Shown here: piece by piece, positions 51,373 through 60,114 of the stretch
Numbering within the stretch: position 1 is the stretch's first letter
How the letters are laid out: each line of letters begins with the position of its first letter
Source: Methanorbis furvi
Lineage (GTDB): Archaea > Halobacteriota > Methanomicrobia > Methanomicrobiales > Methanocorpusculaceae
NCBI RefSeq assembly: GCF_032714615.1
Contig: NZ_JAWDKA010000006.1
Location: 62,001-126,000 of the forward strand
Direction: 5' to 3'
Length of the DNA stretch: 64,000 nucleotides
Notes under the pieces: model-generated
Told to the model about the DNA's origin: nothing
The model's input: only the letters and a program-made list of their open reading frames with translations
Databases searched by the model: none
Translations under genes and position numbers: made by a program

Positions 51373-52017
51373 TCAGAACTCTTTCTTCGTGTAAATTCCT
51401 GCCGAAATCCGGTACGATGCCCAGACCGCAGCAGCAGTTATCACAGCTGCCGCGACAATCAGCACCATGGGAGGCGGCATATTGATCTCAATGCCTATCG
51501 AGTGCACCGCAGCCGACAGTCCGACAGCCAGCATAATCGGCACCAGAGCAATAATCAGAATGATGTACTGCATCTTTTCCGCACCGAGCTTGAACACCAG
51601 CGGCAGTACAGTACTGCCAAGCAAGAGCCCGCAGACCACAAACAAAGCGATCAGCGGGATTGGATCAATTACTGAAAGGAAGATACCTTTGCCTGGCATC
51701 AGGATGGTCATTATCAGGGAAATTGCGAGACAAATTACTCCTGCTCCAACAGTTGCCATCAGCATCAGGAGATACTTGCTTTTTACAATCTCCTTTCTCG
51801 TGAGCGGCAGGGTTATTGCGTACTTGTCCCATCGTGCGGTCGTATCGTAGTTGATCGCTGTAACCGGCAGCATAGCTCCGGACATCGCGAGAATGATGAA
51901 CACCGGCAGCTCGTTTCCCATGGGAATGAATATGATGGAAAATACCAGTGTCATCAGTGCTAGATACTTCAGCGTGGAGTTGAGGTTCGTCAGGTCTTTG
52001 TAGAGCAGTCCGTTCAA
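51373..52017 (-). CDS. ABC-2-type transporter permease, first
   Basis: A 214-residue membrane protein with six hydrophobic segments, N-terminus MNGLLYKDLTNLNSTLKYLA and the phrase ITLPLTRKEIVKSKYLL. Its start overlaps the ATPase stop (ATGA at 52014-52017), so it is translated with the ATPase. In related bacterial GntR/YtrA-type systems such exporters respond to cell-envelope stress. Confidence 0.84.
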   Translation of the reverse strand: MNGLLYKDLTNLNSTLKYLALMTLVFSIIFIPMGNELPVFIILAMSGAMLPVTAINYDTTARWDKYAITLPLTRKEIVKSKYLLMLMATVGAGVICLAISLIMTILMPGKGIFLSVIDPIPLIALFVVCGLLLGSTVLPLVFKLGAEKMQYIILIIALVPIMLAVGLSAAVHSIGIEINMPPPMVLIVAAAVITAAAVWASYRISAGIYTKKEF

Positions 52018-52874
52018 ATCTCCTCACCTCGCGAGTAAAACAGCATGATCGACTCGGTCGTTACCGGATCAAGAATCATTTCAGGATGTGCTGCGACAAA
52101 ACTCTCTCTGTTTTTGATCAGTATTTCGCAGCCGAACTGGTTTTTGCGGTATCTGATGATCATCTCTTTGCTGATTCTTGCAAGGTCGTCACTGCTGCAC
52201 TTCACAATACCCATGTCATCCATCAGTTCATCACGGCCTGCCGAGAAGACGATTTTGCCGTGATGAATAAACGTGAGATAGTCGGCAATCTTGTCAAGGT
52301 CGCTCGTGATGTGTGATGAGATCAGCACTGCATGGTTTTCGTTCTGAATAAATTCGAGAAATATGTCGAGAATTTCTTCGCGGACGACCGGATCGAGACC
52401 GCTTGTTGCCTCGTCAAGGATCAATAGTTCAGGTTTGTGCGCCAAGGCTGCTGCAATGCTGAGCTTCATCTTCATGCCGCGGGAAAAGTCCTTGATCTTT
52501 TTGTTTTCCGGCAGTCCGAACTTTTTGAGATACGTTTGATATAGTTGGTCGTCCCAATTCTGATAGATGTTTCCAAGTATTTTGGAGATGTCAGCTGGAG
52601 TGAGATTGTCGTGGAAGCAGCATTCATCAAATACCACGCCAATTTTCTCCTTTATCTGTTTCTCCTGACTGTCAAGGTCCATCCCGAGAATCTCAATGGT
52701 TCCCGCATCGCGGTGGATGAGGTTGAGGATTGCTTTGATTGTTGTTGATTTTCCTGCTCCGTTTTCTCCGATGAATCCCATGATGCTGCCTTTCGGCACA
52801 ACAAAGGATACCTTGTCCAGAGTAAAGTCCTGATAGGCCTTGGTGAGACCTGTTACCTGTATTGCATACTCCAT
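52014..52874 (-). CDS. ABC transporter ATP-binding protein
   Basis: A 286-residue ATPase: Walker A GENGAGKST, Q-loop VVFDECCF (in place of the usual Gln, giving an Asp-Glu), signature DFSRGMKMKLS, Walker B LLILDEATSGLD and H-loop ISSHITSD. The C-terminal 70 residues are a small extension. The signature has SRG instead of SGG, as in several GntR-linked exporters. It lies 3 bases after the GntR gene and is coupled to the first permease. Confidence 0.88.
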   Translation of the reverse strand: MEYAIQVTGLTKAYQDFTLDKVSFVVPKGSIMGFIGENGAGKSTTIKAILNLIHRDAGTIEILGMDLDSQEKQIKEKIGVVFDECCFHDNLTPADISKILGNIYQNWDDQLYQTYLKKFGLPENKKIKDFSRGMKMKLSIAAALAHKPELLILDEATSGLDPVVREEILDIFLEFIQNENHAVLISSHITSDLDKIADYLTFIHHGKIVFSAGRDELMDDMGIVKCSSDDLARISKEMIIRYRKNQFGCEILIKNRESFVAAHPEMILDPVTTESIMLFYSRGEEI

Positions 52875-52877
52875 GTG

Positions 52878-53270
52878 TTACTCTCCATTGTAAAGCAGCT
52901 CGAGCATTTCTGTGAGCTCTTCGTAGGTGATACCGCTTTGAAGAGCGGTGTCGACTGCTTTCTGCAGATGTTCTTCGCAGAGTCGCATCTGCTCCTCTTT
53001 GATGATTTCAAGATTCGAGCCTGCGACAAAACTTCCTTTGCCGGTGACTGTTTCGATGAATCCGTCGCGTTCCAGATCAGTGTAGGCACGTTTGGTGGTG
53101 ATGACACTGATGCGCAGTTCCTTTGCAAGAAGACGCATGCTGGGAAGAGCTGACCCTTCAGGCAGTTCTCCGCTGATGATCATGCGTTTGATCTGCGAGG
53201 TGATCTGCTCGTAAATGGGTTTATCACTTGCATTGCTGATGATGATGTTCACGAGTACCTCCTGCGTCAT
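52878..53270 (-). CDS. GntR/YtrA-family transcriptional regulator
   Basis: A 130-residue regulator with an N-terminal winged helix-turn-helix (KPIYEQITSQIKRMIISGEL ... PSMRLLAKELRISVITTKRAY, 17-65) and a short helical C-terminus. That plan, with an ABC exporter downstream, is the YtrA subgroup. I start it at 53270 because the longer reading runs into a family C repeat. A palindrome covers the region just upstream, so autorepression is likely. Confidence 0.86.
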   Translation of the reverse strand: MTQEVLVNIIISNASDKPIYEQITSQIKRMIISGELPEGSALPSMRLLAKELRISVITTKRAYTDLERDGFIETVTGKGSFVAGSNLEIIKEEQMRLCEEHLQKAVDTALQSGITYEELTEMLELLYNGE

Positions 53271-53272
53271 AC

Positions 53273-53293
53273 TGTATATATCGTGTATATACA
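53273..53293. promoter_or_regulatory. Palindromic operator and promoter of the ABC operon
   Basis: TGTATATA-TCGTG-TATATACA is a perfect 8-5-8 inverted repeat that starts 3 bases before the regulator ATG and also supplies TATA-like sequence. Binding of the GntR-type protein there would block transcription of its own operon. Confidence 0.6.
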
Positions 53294-53719
53294 TTAATAC
53301 TTCGCTGCGGTTTTCGCTTTGGGATGAAACGCGAAGAACGCGAATAGCGCGAATGAAAAAAATCACCAATGGCGATTTTTCAAAAAAAAATTGTCAATGT
53401 TTTTTCCGTGTAATTCCGTGTGTTCCGTGGTTGCCCCAAATAAAACCAAGGACAGAGAATCCCTTTTTCTTATGCTATTTCATACCGAGTAAGTCCTATT
53501 CAGAAAAAATCGACTAAATCTTTTTGTGAGAGTACATAGACTCCTAAAAATCGCCATTGGAGATTTTTTCATTCGCGCTATTCGTGCTATTCGCGTTCTT
53601 CGCGTTTCATCTACACCCCAAAACCAAGCCACTTTTCAAACATTCCGGACAAAGTAACCCTATCAGGCATGTTTATCATATCACAGGGCTAATATATACC
53701 ACAAACAGGGGTAGATATT
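53294..53719. repeat. Intergenic region: family C pair around A and D fragments
   Basis: A large inverted structure: the left family C arm 53325-53390 (GCGAAGAACGCGAATAGCGC, CACCAATGGCGAT) and the right arm 53545-53611 (CGCCATTGGAGAT, TATTCGCGTTCTTCGCGTTT) flank a family A right end (53403-53448) and a family D fragment (53485-53540). AATATATACC at 53691-53700 is the TATA box of the aIF1A gene. No gene is seen. Confidence 0.75.
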
Positions 53720-54037
53720 CTGGGCTATATTGAAAATAAAAATCAGTCCGTCGCAGAAGACGGCAGCATCATCCGTGTAAGGCTTCCGAACAAACGTTCA
53801 AAGGAACAGTTCGCTCAGGCTGAACTGATGCTTGGATCCAATCACATCCGTGTTCGCTGCTCTGACGGTGTAACGCGTCTCGGAAGAATCAAGGGAACCA
53901 TCAAGAAACGTGTCTGGATCCGCGAGGGCGACATTCTGGTCGTCACTCCCTGGGACTTCCAGGACGACAAATGTGATATCGTCTACCGGTACACTACCCC
54001 GCAGGTAGACTGGCTCCGTTCACACAAATATCTCTGA
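53720..54037 (+). CDS. Translation initiation factor aIF1A, non-AUG start
   Basis: About 105 residues. From RVRLPNKRSKEQFAQAELML on, the sequence is a complete S1-like aIF1A (LGSNHIRVRCSDGVTRLGRI, KRVWIREGDILVVTPWDFQD, DIVYRYTTPQVDWLRSHKYL). The only in-frame ATG is inside the conserved domain at 53828, which would remove its first strands. Upstream in frame there is no ATG or GTG before a TATA box; the candidates are CTG at 53720 (giving GYIENKNQSVAED) and ATT at 53717 or 53729. The TATA box is about 25 bases upstream of 53720, suggesting a leaderless or nearly leaderless mRNA. The factor helps scanning and subunit binding of initiator tRNA. Confidence 0.85.
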   Translation: MGYIENKNQSVAEDGSIIRVRLPNKRSKEQFAQAELMLGSNHIRVRCSDGVTRLGRIKGTIKKRVWIREGDILVVTPWDFQDDKCDIVYRYTTPQVDWLRSHKYL

Positions 54038-54068
54038 ACAGATACATTCCATTTTTTTCCACAGCATC

Positions 54069-54515
54069 ATGGTACAGATTCCAGCATTTGAAGCCGTGGC
54101 ACAAGCTCACGGTCACACCTGTCCCGGTATTGCCCTTGGCTACAAAATCGCCGTGGTCGTGGCAAAATGGGCAGGGGAGTATGACGACGTCAGAATTGTC
54201 TCTCACACCACCCGCTGTCCGCTTGACGCACTGAAGGTCACGTTTGACACCAAACATCATCCTGAACGCATCATCGTGGAAAATACCGGCACCGTGAGCT
54301 TTGTGATCACGAGGCCCGACGGAAAAAAACTGTTCATCGACGAGGTCCCCGGGACTCATCTCACCACCGATGAACTGACTGATCTCAAAAAGAAGGTCGA
54401 GGCAGGAACTGCCGGCCCTGCTGACATGCAGCGCATGAACGAGATTAAGCACGAACTTTTTCTAATAATGCAGGCGATGGACGACACCGCGCTATTTTCT
54501 GTTCGCGAAGAGTAA
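54069..54515 (+). CDS. FmdE-family protein
   Basis: A 148-residue protein of the formylmethanofuran dehydrogenase subunit E family: the N-terminal motif HGHTCPGIALGYK (14-26) and a conserved cysteine in HTTRCPLDALKVTF. The family name comes from co-purification in some methanogens; the C-terminal zinc ribbon of the longer members is missing here. A role in methanogenesis is possible but not shown. It follows aIF1A by 31 bases, probably by read-through. Confidence 0.8.
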   Translation: MVQIPAFEAVAQAHGHTCPGIALGYKIAVVVAKWAGEYDDVRIVSHTTRCPLDALKVTFDTKHHPERIIVENTGTVSFVITRPDGKKLFIDEVPGTHLTTDELTDLKKKVEAGTAGPADMQRMNEIKHELFLIMQAMDDTALFSVREE

Positions 54516-54571
54516 TATCGGTCAAACGATATTCTTTTTACGTCTCAGCCCCCACGTGAAAGTGTATAACT

Positions 54572-55834
54572 ATGGAGGATATCACTTCAACGGTCGAGTT
54601 CCAGATGAGTCTTCTGCTCTTCGTGGCACTTGGCGGGTATCTCCTGGCAACACGCATTCATCAGTCCGCAGTTATTGGTGAGATCATCGTTGGTCTGATT
54701 GTCGGCCCGAGCGTTCTGGGCCTGATTACCTACACCGACTTTGTCCAAAGTCTTGCAGGACTTGGTGCGATTATTCTTTTGTTTGTTGTTGGTTTTGAGT
54801 TCGAGCTTAGTGATATCACCAACTGGCGGTACGGGGTGATAGCCCTTGTGGGGGTTATTGTCCCCTGGATAGGAGGCTATGCGACATCCATGTTCTTCGG
54901 CATGGACTTCTATACTGCGATATTTATCGGAACAGCCCTTACCGCGACAAGTATTGCGATCACTGCGAATGTTTTGCGGGAGATGGGCAAACTGCACCAG
55001 CCGGTCGCAAAAGCGATCATTGGCGCTGCGGTCATCGACGATGTGCTGAGTCTGATCGTGTTGTCCATCTGTAAGGATCTCGGCGCTACCGGCGAACTGG
55101 TGCCGGTGGCCGTGGTGTTTACGGTGATCAAGTCCATCGGGTTTGTGGTGATTGCTGCCCTTGTCGGCATCAAAGTCATTCCACCGCTGATCTCCCGGAT
55201 GGACCGGACCAAACTTGCGAGACAGTTCCCTGAGTTTGTGTTCATCTTTGCGATGATGATCGCGTTCCTCTATGCGATGGCAGCGGAGTTTGTCGGTGTG
55301 TCTGCCATTGTCGGTGCGTTCCTTGCGGGTGTGTGCGTGAATCGGGTGAGTCTGAAGCACAGTCTTGACATCAAGCTGGGTGCCGAGTATCTCTACATCA
55401 TCTTTGCGGCAATCTTCTTTGTATCGCTGGGTATCATTGTGGATCTGCAGTATCTGTTCGAGAAGCCCGAGATGATCTGGTTCATCATCGTGCTGATTGT
55501 TATTGCCATCATCACCAAAGTTGTCGGCTGCGGTTTACCTGCCAAGTTCCTTGGCATGAACACCCGCGACTCGCTGATTATTGGTTTTGGGATGGTGCCG
55601 CGCGGCGAGGTTGCGATGATTGTTGGTCTGATTGCGCTGACGCATTTCCAGGAGATGGCAGCAGCTGCAACTGATCTTGTCCAGAGGGAGCTTCTGCTTC
55701 AGCAGGGCAACGAGGTGTTCATTGCTATCGTGCTAATGTCACTGGTGACAACTATTGTTGTGCCGCTCGTGTATCGGGGATGGCTGTTTAAACCCAGAAA
55801 AATACCGGATGATGTGTGTGAGACGACGGATTAA
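54572..55834 (+). CDS. Monovalent cation:proton antiporter, CPA2 family
   Basis: A 420-residue membrane protein with about 12-13 helices. The ion-binding motif AAVIDDVLSLIVL (about 147-160) has two adjacent Asp, as in electrogenic Na+/H+ antiporters of the NapA/CPA2 type, and the unwound-helix region ALTATSIAITANVLREMG precedes it. There is no C-terminal TrkA-N domain, so the KefB-type regulatory part is absent. It probably exports Na+ or K+ in exchange for protons, which suits a methanogen living on sodium gradients. Confidence 0.87.
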   Translation: MEDITSTVEFQMSLLLFVALGGYLLATRIHQSAVIGEIIVGLIVGPSVLGLITYTDFVQSLAGLGAIILLFVVGFEFELSDITNWRYGVIALVGVIVPWIGGYATSMFFGMDFYTAIFIGTALTATSIAITANVLREMGKLHQPVAKAIIGAAVIDDVLSLIVLSICKDLGATGELVPVAVVFTVIKSIGFVVIAALVGIKVIPPLISRMDRTKLARQFPEFVFIFAMMIAFLYAMAAEFVGVSAIVGAFLAGVCVNRVSLKHSLDIKLGAEYLYIIFAAIFFVSLGIIVDLQYLFEKPEMIWFIIVLIVIAIITKVVGCGLPAKFLGMNTRDSLIIGFGMVPRGEVAMIVGLIALTHFQEMAAAATDLVQRELLLQQGNEVFIAIVLMSLVTTIVVPLVYRGWLFKPRKIPDDVCETTD

Positions 55835-55894
55835 AAAAATAAATGGGACGTACCGCTGTGATGAATATTTTTCAATCACCGCAGTGTGATGCCA

Positions 55895-55941
55895 TAAAAA
55901 AATTTAGTTTCTTTTTTAGAAAAAAGAAACTAAATTTTTTG
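55895..55941. terminator. Bidirectional hairpin terminator
   Basis: AAAAATTTAGTTTCTTTTTT and its reverse complement around AGA form a stem of about 20 base pairs with A-runs and T-runs at both ends, placed between the convergent antiporter and YgiQ genes. It can terminate from either side. Confidence 0.7.
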
Positions 55942-55954
55942 CGGCATTCCAAAA

Positions 55955-57781
55955 TTATTTTTTCAGCCTTCTCTTTACCTCAGACTTGGGAACAAGATCA
56001 CCGATCAGGTCCTTCCTTCCTGCTCTGGCAAGGCCGGAAACAACATAATCGTACTTGGATGGATCTTTCCAGTGCAGTATAGCACGCTGTATCAGCTTTT
56101 CATTGCCGACCGGCACATGAACTTTACATCCTGTCAGAGGATTCAGACCGCTGTAGTACATCGCCGTTGAAAGAGTCATTGGAACCGGCGTAAAATCCTG
56201 CACCTGTTCGGTATAGAGATTTTTTTCGCGGAGATACAGGGCAAGTTCAATCATATCATTGATGGTACATCCGGGATGCGATGACATCATATACGGCAGA
56301 AGATACATGCGTTTACCGGTTTTTTTCTCCAGTTTGTCCCGGACCTGTTCAAAGTGATTGATGAAGACATCGAACTTGAACTTGGTTGGTTTGTGCATCA
56401 GCTCCGTAACCTTGGAGGCGATGTGTTCGGGTGCAATCTTCATGTGACCTGAGATGTGATACCGCATGATCTCGGTAAGATATTTGTCGCCTTTGGGGTC
56501 AGGGGGTATGAGATCATACCGGATTCCGGAACTGATGAACACATGTTTTACGCCCGGCAGTTCCCGAAGATTTCGCAGAAGGGAGATATGGCTCTCTGCT
56601 CCACTTTCACGCTCTTTGCAGGAGGTACACTGTTTGTTGCGGCAGGGTCCTTCTTCTTCCCACTTTTGACAGATGGCCGCATACATATTCGCCGTAGGAC
56701 CGCCGACATCCTGAATGGTTCCCCGGAACTCCGGCATTTTGATCATCCGTTTCGCTTCCCGGATCAGTGACTCCTCGCTTCTGGAGGTAATTATTCTTCC
56801 CTGATGATGCGTGATTGCGCAGAACGAACAGTTGCCGAAGCATCCGCGATGGGTGACAAGGGAAAACTGAACCGGTTCAAGTGCGGGAATTTTCTCTTTG
56901 TAGATCGGGTGCTGTTTGCGGGTGAACGGCAGTTCATAGAGATGGTCCAGCTCTTCTGTTGTCATCGGCCGCATGGGGGTGTTTGCAACGATGACGGTTT
57001 TCGGGTGCTGCTGGACAATCGGTTTTTTCGTCTCCTGATAGAAACTGGCAAATGATTTGCCGTAAATTTCCCGGTTGGTAACGTTTGGGTATGCCGGAAG
57101 GATCACCGCATCCTCCATCGGATTTTTCCGGTACTCGCCAACACTCATCGTCCAGCAGGTTCCCGGGACATCCCTGATCTCTTTTACCGGAGTTCTCGCG
57201 CGCAGTTTATTTGCGATCTCGATCAGGGCAAGTTCTCCCATGCCGTAGACAAGAAGCGATGCCGGTGCGTCGGCAAGTATTCCCTGTCGTACGCTGTCGC
57301 TCCAGTAGTCGTAATGGGCGAATCTGCGCATACTTGCTTCGATGCCGCCAATCACGATCGGCATCTGCGGGTACATCTTGTGGATTGCGTTGGTGTAGAC
57401 GATTGTTGTCCGCTCGGGCCTGTTCAGTTTTCCGCCCGGTGAGTAGGAGTCCTGTGATCTTTTCTTGAGAGCAGGGGTGTATGCGTTGACCATTGGGTCA
57501 ACCGCTCCGGGTACGACGGCGAAGAAAAGTTTTGGTCTGCCGAGTTTGGTGAAGTGTTTATAGTCTCTATCCCTCCACTCAGGCTGGGTGATGATACCTA
57601 CGGTGAATCCTGCGTCCCAGAGTGCACGCCCGAGGAGTGCGGCGGCGAAGGAGGGGTGATCTACGTAGGCGTCGCCTGAGATCAGGATTACATCCGGACG
57701 GTCAATGCCGCAGTTTTTGAGCTCTGCCGGTGTCATTGGTAAAAATTCCGGTTGCGGCAGATGTTTTTCGACTGTGACCAT
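55955..57781 (-). CDS. YgiQ-type radical SAM protein
   Basis: A 608-residue protein. An N-terminal B12-binding-like fold (VILISGDAYVDHPSF, VVIGGIEASMRRFAHYDYW) is followed by the radical SAM core with CFGNCSFCAITHHQGR (CxxxCxxC, about 312-327) and IAPEHIASKV. A cysteine set, CRNKQCTSCKERE, near residue 385 may hold a further cluster. The YgiQ family is widespread in bacteria and methanogens; its substrate is unknown as far as I know. It is convergent with the antiporter gene. Confidence 0.88.
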   Translation of the reverse strand: MVTVEKHLPQPEFLPMTPAELKNCGIDRPDVILISGDAYVDHPSFAAALLGRALWDAGFTVGIITQPEWRDRDYKHFTKLGRPKLFFAVVPGAVDPMVNAYTPALKKRSQDSYSPGGKLNRPERTTIVYTNAIHKMYPQMPIVIGGIEASMRRFAHYDYWSDSVRQGILADAPASLLVYGMGELALIEIANKLRARTPVKEIRDVPGTCWTMSVGEYRKNPMEDAVILPAYPNVTNREIYGKSFASFYQETKKPIVQQHPKTVIVANTPMRPMTTEELDHLYELPFTRKQHPIYKEKIPALEPVQFSLVTHRGCFGNCSFCAITHHQGRIITSRSEESLIREAKRMIKMPEFRGTIQDVGGPTANMYAAICQKWEEEGPCRNKQCTSCKERESGAESHISLLRNLRELPGVKHVFISSGIRYDLIPPDPKGDKYLTEIMRYHISGHMKIAPEHIASKVTELMHKPTKFKFDVFINHFEQVRDKLEKKTGKRMYLLPYMMSSHPGCTINDMIELALYLREKNLYTEQVQDFTPVPMTLSTAMYYSGLNPLTGCKVHVPVGNEKLIQRAILHWKDPSKYDYVVSGLARAGRKDLIGDLVPKSEVKRRLKK

Positions 57782-58307
57782 ATATTTTTTCTATATTGGT
57801 CTGCGTGAGTGATAAGTATCTCGGATAATGTCCATTATGGGAAACTATATATCACATTATGTAAAACATACTATACACTGAAGAAACAGGATGAGCCGGA
57901 AAACATGTTCCCCGCATGCGGGTTGTCTCTGTTTCTCCAGGAATAGATAGATGAAAATTCCTCCTCTATACAAGCACCAACAGCAAGAAATCTGACCACA
58001 CACCAAGGTTCAGGTAAGAATCAGTCATACACACCCATACACCACACACATAAAATAGACGAGCGGTTCACTGCCGACACACCCCATGAGGCGGCAGAAT
58101 CCTTCGTCTGCCTCTTTTCGATTGGTGTTTTCCAATTTTCCGTGGACGGAGTAGTGAAGCAGGTATTTGTCTTGCGACGACATGGAATAACAAATGCAAA
58201 GCCGGTCATGAGAAAAATAATAATACCCGTGTATACAATTGTATTATGTAAAAGATTGCATACATGACCGCTCTCTTCGACGGAATCTCTATCTGAGTTG
58301 AACAATT
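57782..58307. other. Intergenic region with candidate structured RNA and operator
   Basis: No protein gene is supported. A TATA-like AACTATATAT (57843-57852) precedes, by about 30 bases, a segment with AGAAACAG/CTGTTTCT arms (57882-57889, 57929-57936) enclosing the perfect palindrome CCCGCATGCGGG (57911-57922). The palindrome ATACAATTGTAT (58233-58244) lies 64 bases before the DUF2178 gene. ATTATGTAAAA occurs at both sites (57857, 58243). Confidence 0.4.
58233..58244. promoter_or_regulatory. Palindrome before the DUF2178/XRE operon
   Basis: ATACAATTGTAT is a perfect 12-base palindrome 64 bases before the start codon, next to TATTATGTA. It is a plausible operator for the XRE regulator encoded second in the operon. 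Confidence 0.4.
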
Positions 58308-58949
58308 ATGAAACAAAATACCTTCTATATTATCATAGGCATCATTGGGCTTCTTGAGGTTCTGCTTTTCTGGGCATCCATTCAGTTTTCCAATCCGTTT
58401 ATCATTGCAATTGGATTTATTGCCGGAGCATGTCTGTACTTTGGCCTGCGAAGGACGGTAACTGACTGTTATGAGGATGAGCGCCAGAACATGATTAACA
58501 TGAAAACAGCTTCAGCAACGCTCAAAGCGTTCTGGGTCAGCTTTTTTACCGTTAATCTTGCAACTGTTGTCTATGTTTTCAGTGTTCCTCTCGGTTTTAA
58601 GAATATCACTTACAATGTGATTTCTCCTACTACCGGTGCGGGCCCTGAGATTGCGAATGCGACCGGCAAGCTTGCTCACAATATGGCCGCCTATCAGCCT
58701 CCGGTTGACGCTTACTCGGTAGCAATCACTCTGCATCCGAGTGCAAACGATGCCCTCGCTGTTGTGAATTCGACCCAGATGGAGGTTGTAACTCTCTTTC
58801 CGGGACCCCCTGAGATGATCGCGATATCACATCTTGGCATCTTTGGTGTGATTCAGATCCTTTTGCTTGTGCTGATGATATTCATCTACGCTGCATTCAG
58901 AATTTATTACTCTCACAAGTTCGGTGAGTGGGACGACGATGAAGAATAA
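58308..58949 (+). CDS. DUF2178-type membrane protein
   Basis: A 213-residue protein with four hydrophobic segments (about 6-23, 29-48, 76-96, 170-195). Between segments 2 and 3 is the family phrase VTDCYEDERQNMINMKTASAT; between 3 and 4 is a probable external domain of 70 residues. It is often paired in archaea and Firmicutes with a small XRE regulator, as here, where the two reading frames overlap by 11 bases. The function is unknown; it may sense or be controlled through the regulator. Confidence 0.72.
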   Translation: MKQNTFYIIIGIIGLLEVLLFWASIQFSNPFIIAIGFIAGACLYFGLRRTVTDCYEDERQNMINMKTASATLKAFWVSFFTVNLATVVYVFSVPLGFKNITYNVISPTTGAGPEIANATGKLAHNMAAYQPPVDAYSVAITLHPSANDALAVVNSTQMEVVTLFPGPPEMIAISHLGIFGVIQILLLVLMIFIYAAFRIYYSHKFGEWDDDEE

Positions 58950-59133
58950 GATCAAAGTCTACCGGGCGATGAACGACCTCACGCAGGAGGGGCTCGCTCA
59001 GGCTCTTGGCGTTACGCGGCAGACGATTCTGGCCATTGAAAAAGGTAAGTACGATCCGTCGCTGGAGCTGGCGTTCCGCATGGCAAAGTACTTCAATACA
59101 ACCATTGAGGAGATCTTCACCTTCGAAGGGTGA
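58939..59133 (+). CDS. XRE-family transcriptional regulator
   Basis: A 64-residue single helix-turn-helix protein (LTQEGLAQALGVTRQTILAIEKGKYDPSLELAFRMAK) ending TIEEIFTFEG, the size and ending typical of YozG-like regulators. The ATG at 58939 overlaps the end of the membrane protein gene by 11 bases. It probably represses its own operon through the upstream palindrome. Confidence 0.88.
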   Translation: MKNKIKVYRAMNDLTQEGLAQALGVTRQTILAIEKGKYDPSLELAFRMAKYFNTTIEEIFTFEG

Positions 59134-59436
59134 GGATTTTTTTATTTTTTCTGAAAAATTATTTCACAATATTTTTTTCTGTATTTTATTGGCAAACACT
59201 GTTTGACATTGTTCGTTGCTCCGCCCACGGAAAACACAGACCACACGGATATTTCACAGAAAAACATCACGGAGCAGACGTGAACATCACGGAAATGAAT
59301 TGTTTTCGGATTCAGTGTTGTTCTCGTCTGCTCCGTGATGTTTTTATTTCAGTGTTTTCCGTTTTTCCGTGGGAGGCAGGAATTAATGGGCAACACCTAT
59401 TTTATTTTGAAAATTTACAAACAAATAAAAAAAATA
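59134..59436. repeat. Intergenic gap with family A inverted repeat (59218-59376)
   Basis: No gene is seen. A compact family A copy has arms from GCTCCGCCCACGGAAAAC to ATCACGGAGCAGACGTGAAC and from CTCGTCTGCTCCGTGATG to TTTTCCGTGGG. It lies between convergent genes. The flanks are A/T-rich. Confidence 0.8.
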
Positions 59437-60114
59437 TCAGGCAGCAGCTCTGCGCCGCTCCCACTCGTCCAGCACTTCCTGGCCCTCGATGAAGATCAGT
59501 CCATGCTTTTTCGCGTACGCCTTTGCCCCTTCTTTATCCAGAGCAAATCCGTCATCAGCCATCATCTCACAGATCGTTACCGCAGGCGTTACTCCTGCCA
59601 TATCAGCAAGAGCGACCGACAATTCAGTCTGTCCGCGGCGCTGATCCAGCAGACCGTCAGCCGCACGCAGCAGTGCCATGTGGCCCGGAGTTCTAAACTC
59701 ATCTGAGAACTTTCCGTGCGCTCCTGCCTCAAAATCCCTGACGTATCGTGCGATCGACGTAACCGTCAGCGCACGATCACGGTCCGTCACGCCGGTATAG
59801 GTATCGCGGTGATTTACCCACAGAGAAAACGACGAATGATTCCGCCGGTCATAGGGAACATCCCCCTCCTTCTCCACAATATCTCCGGTAAACCGCAGCG
59901 CGTCCGATGCAAACGGCAGGCCGAACGCTTTTGCCGACTCGCCTGAAATAGCAGTACAGATCAGACCGCCGCCGTCTTTTCGAAACATCCGGATCGTCTC
60001 CGGCGTCACTGCCGAGGAAAGTACCGCAAAATCCGTCTCCTTCTCACGGTTATCAAAATCGTACAACAAAATTACCTTGCCCTGCTTCAGGGCTTCTAAC
60101 GCCTGCTCAATCAT
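59437..60114 (-). CDS. ribB: 3,4-dihydroxy-2-butanone 4-phosphate synthase
   Basis: A 225-residue enzyme that makes the four-carbon unit of riboflavin from ribulose 5-phosphate. Active-site signatures are DFDNREKETDF (about 20-30), DGGGLIC, the substrate-binding RTPGHMALLRA and QRRGQTELSVALADMAG, and ICEMM at the C-terminus. The loop reads RRGQTE where many have RRGHTE; the Gln for His change is worth noting. It overlaps the ribK stop by 8 bases, forming a riboflavin operon, important for F420 and flavin supply. Confidence 0.9.
   Translation of the reverse strand: MIEQALEALKQGKVILLYDFDNREKETDFAVLSSAVTPETIRMFRKDGGGLICTAISGESAKAFGLPFASDALRFTGDIVEKEGDVPYDRRNHSSFSLWVNHRDTYTGVTDRDRALTVTSIARYVRDFEAGAHGKFSDEFRTPGHMALLRAADGLLDQRRGQTELSVALADMAGVTPAVTICEMMADDGFALDKEGAKAYAKKHGLIFIEGQEVLDEWERRRAAA

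Noticed and set aside
57945-57996. C/D box guide RNA (GATGA ... CTGA)
   Set aside because: The C box lacks the RT before GATGA, no D' and C' pair is evident and no terminal stem forms.
58021-58305. 94-codon minus-strand frame before the DUF2178 gene
   Set aside because: No ribosome binding site or promoter, covers the palindrome and promoter of the opposite gene, no recognisable domain.
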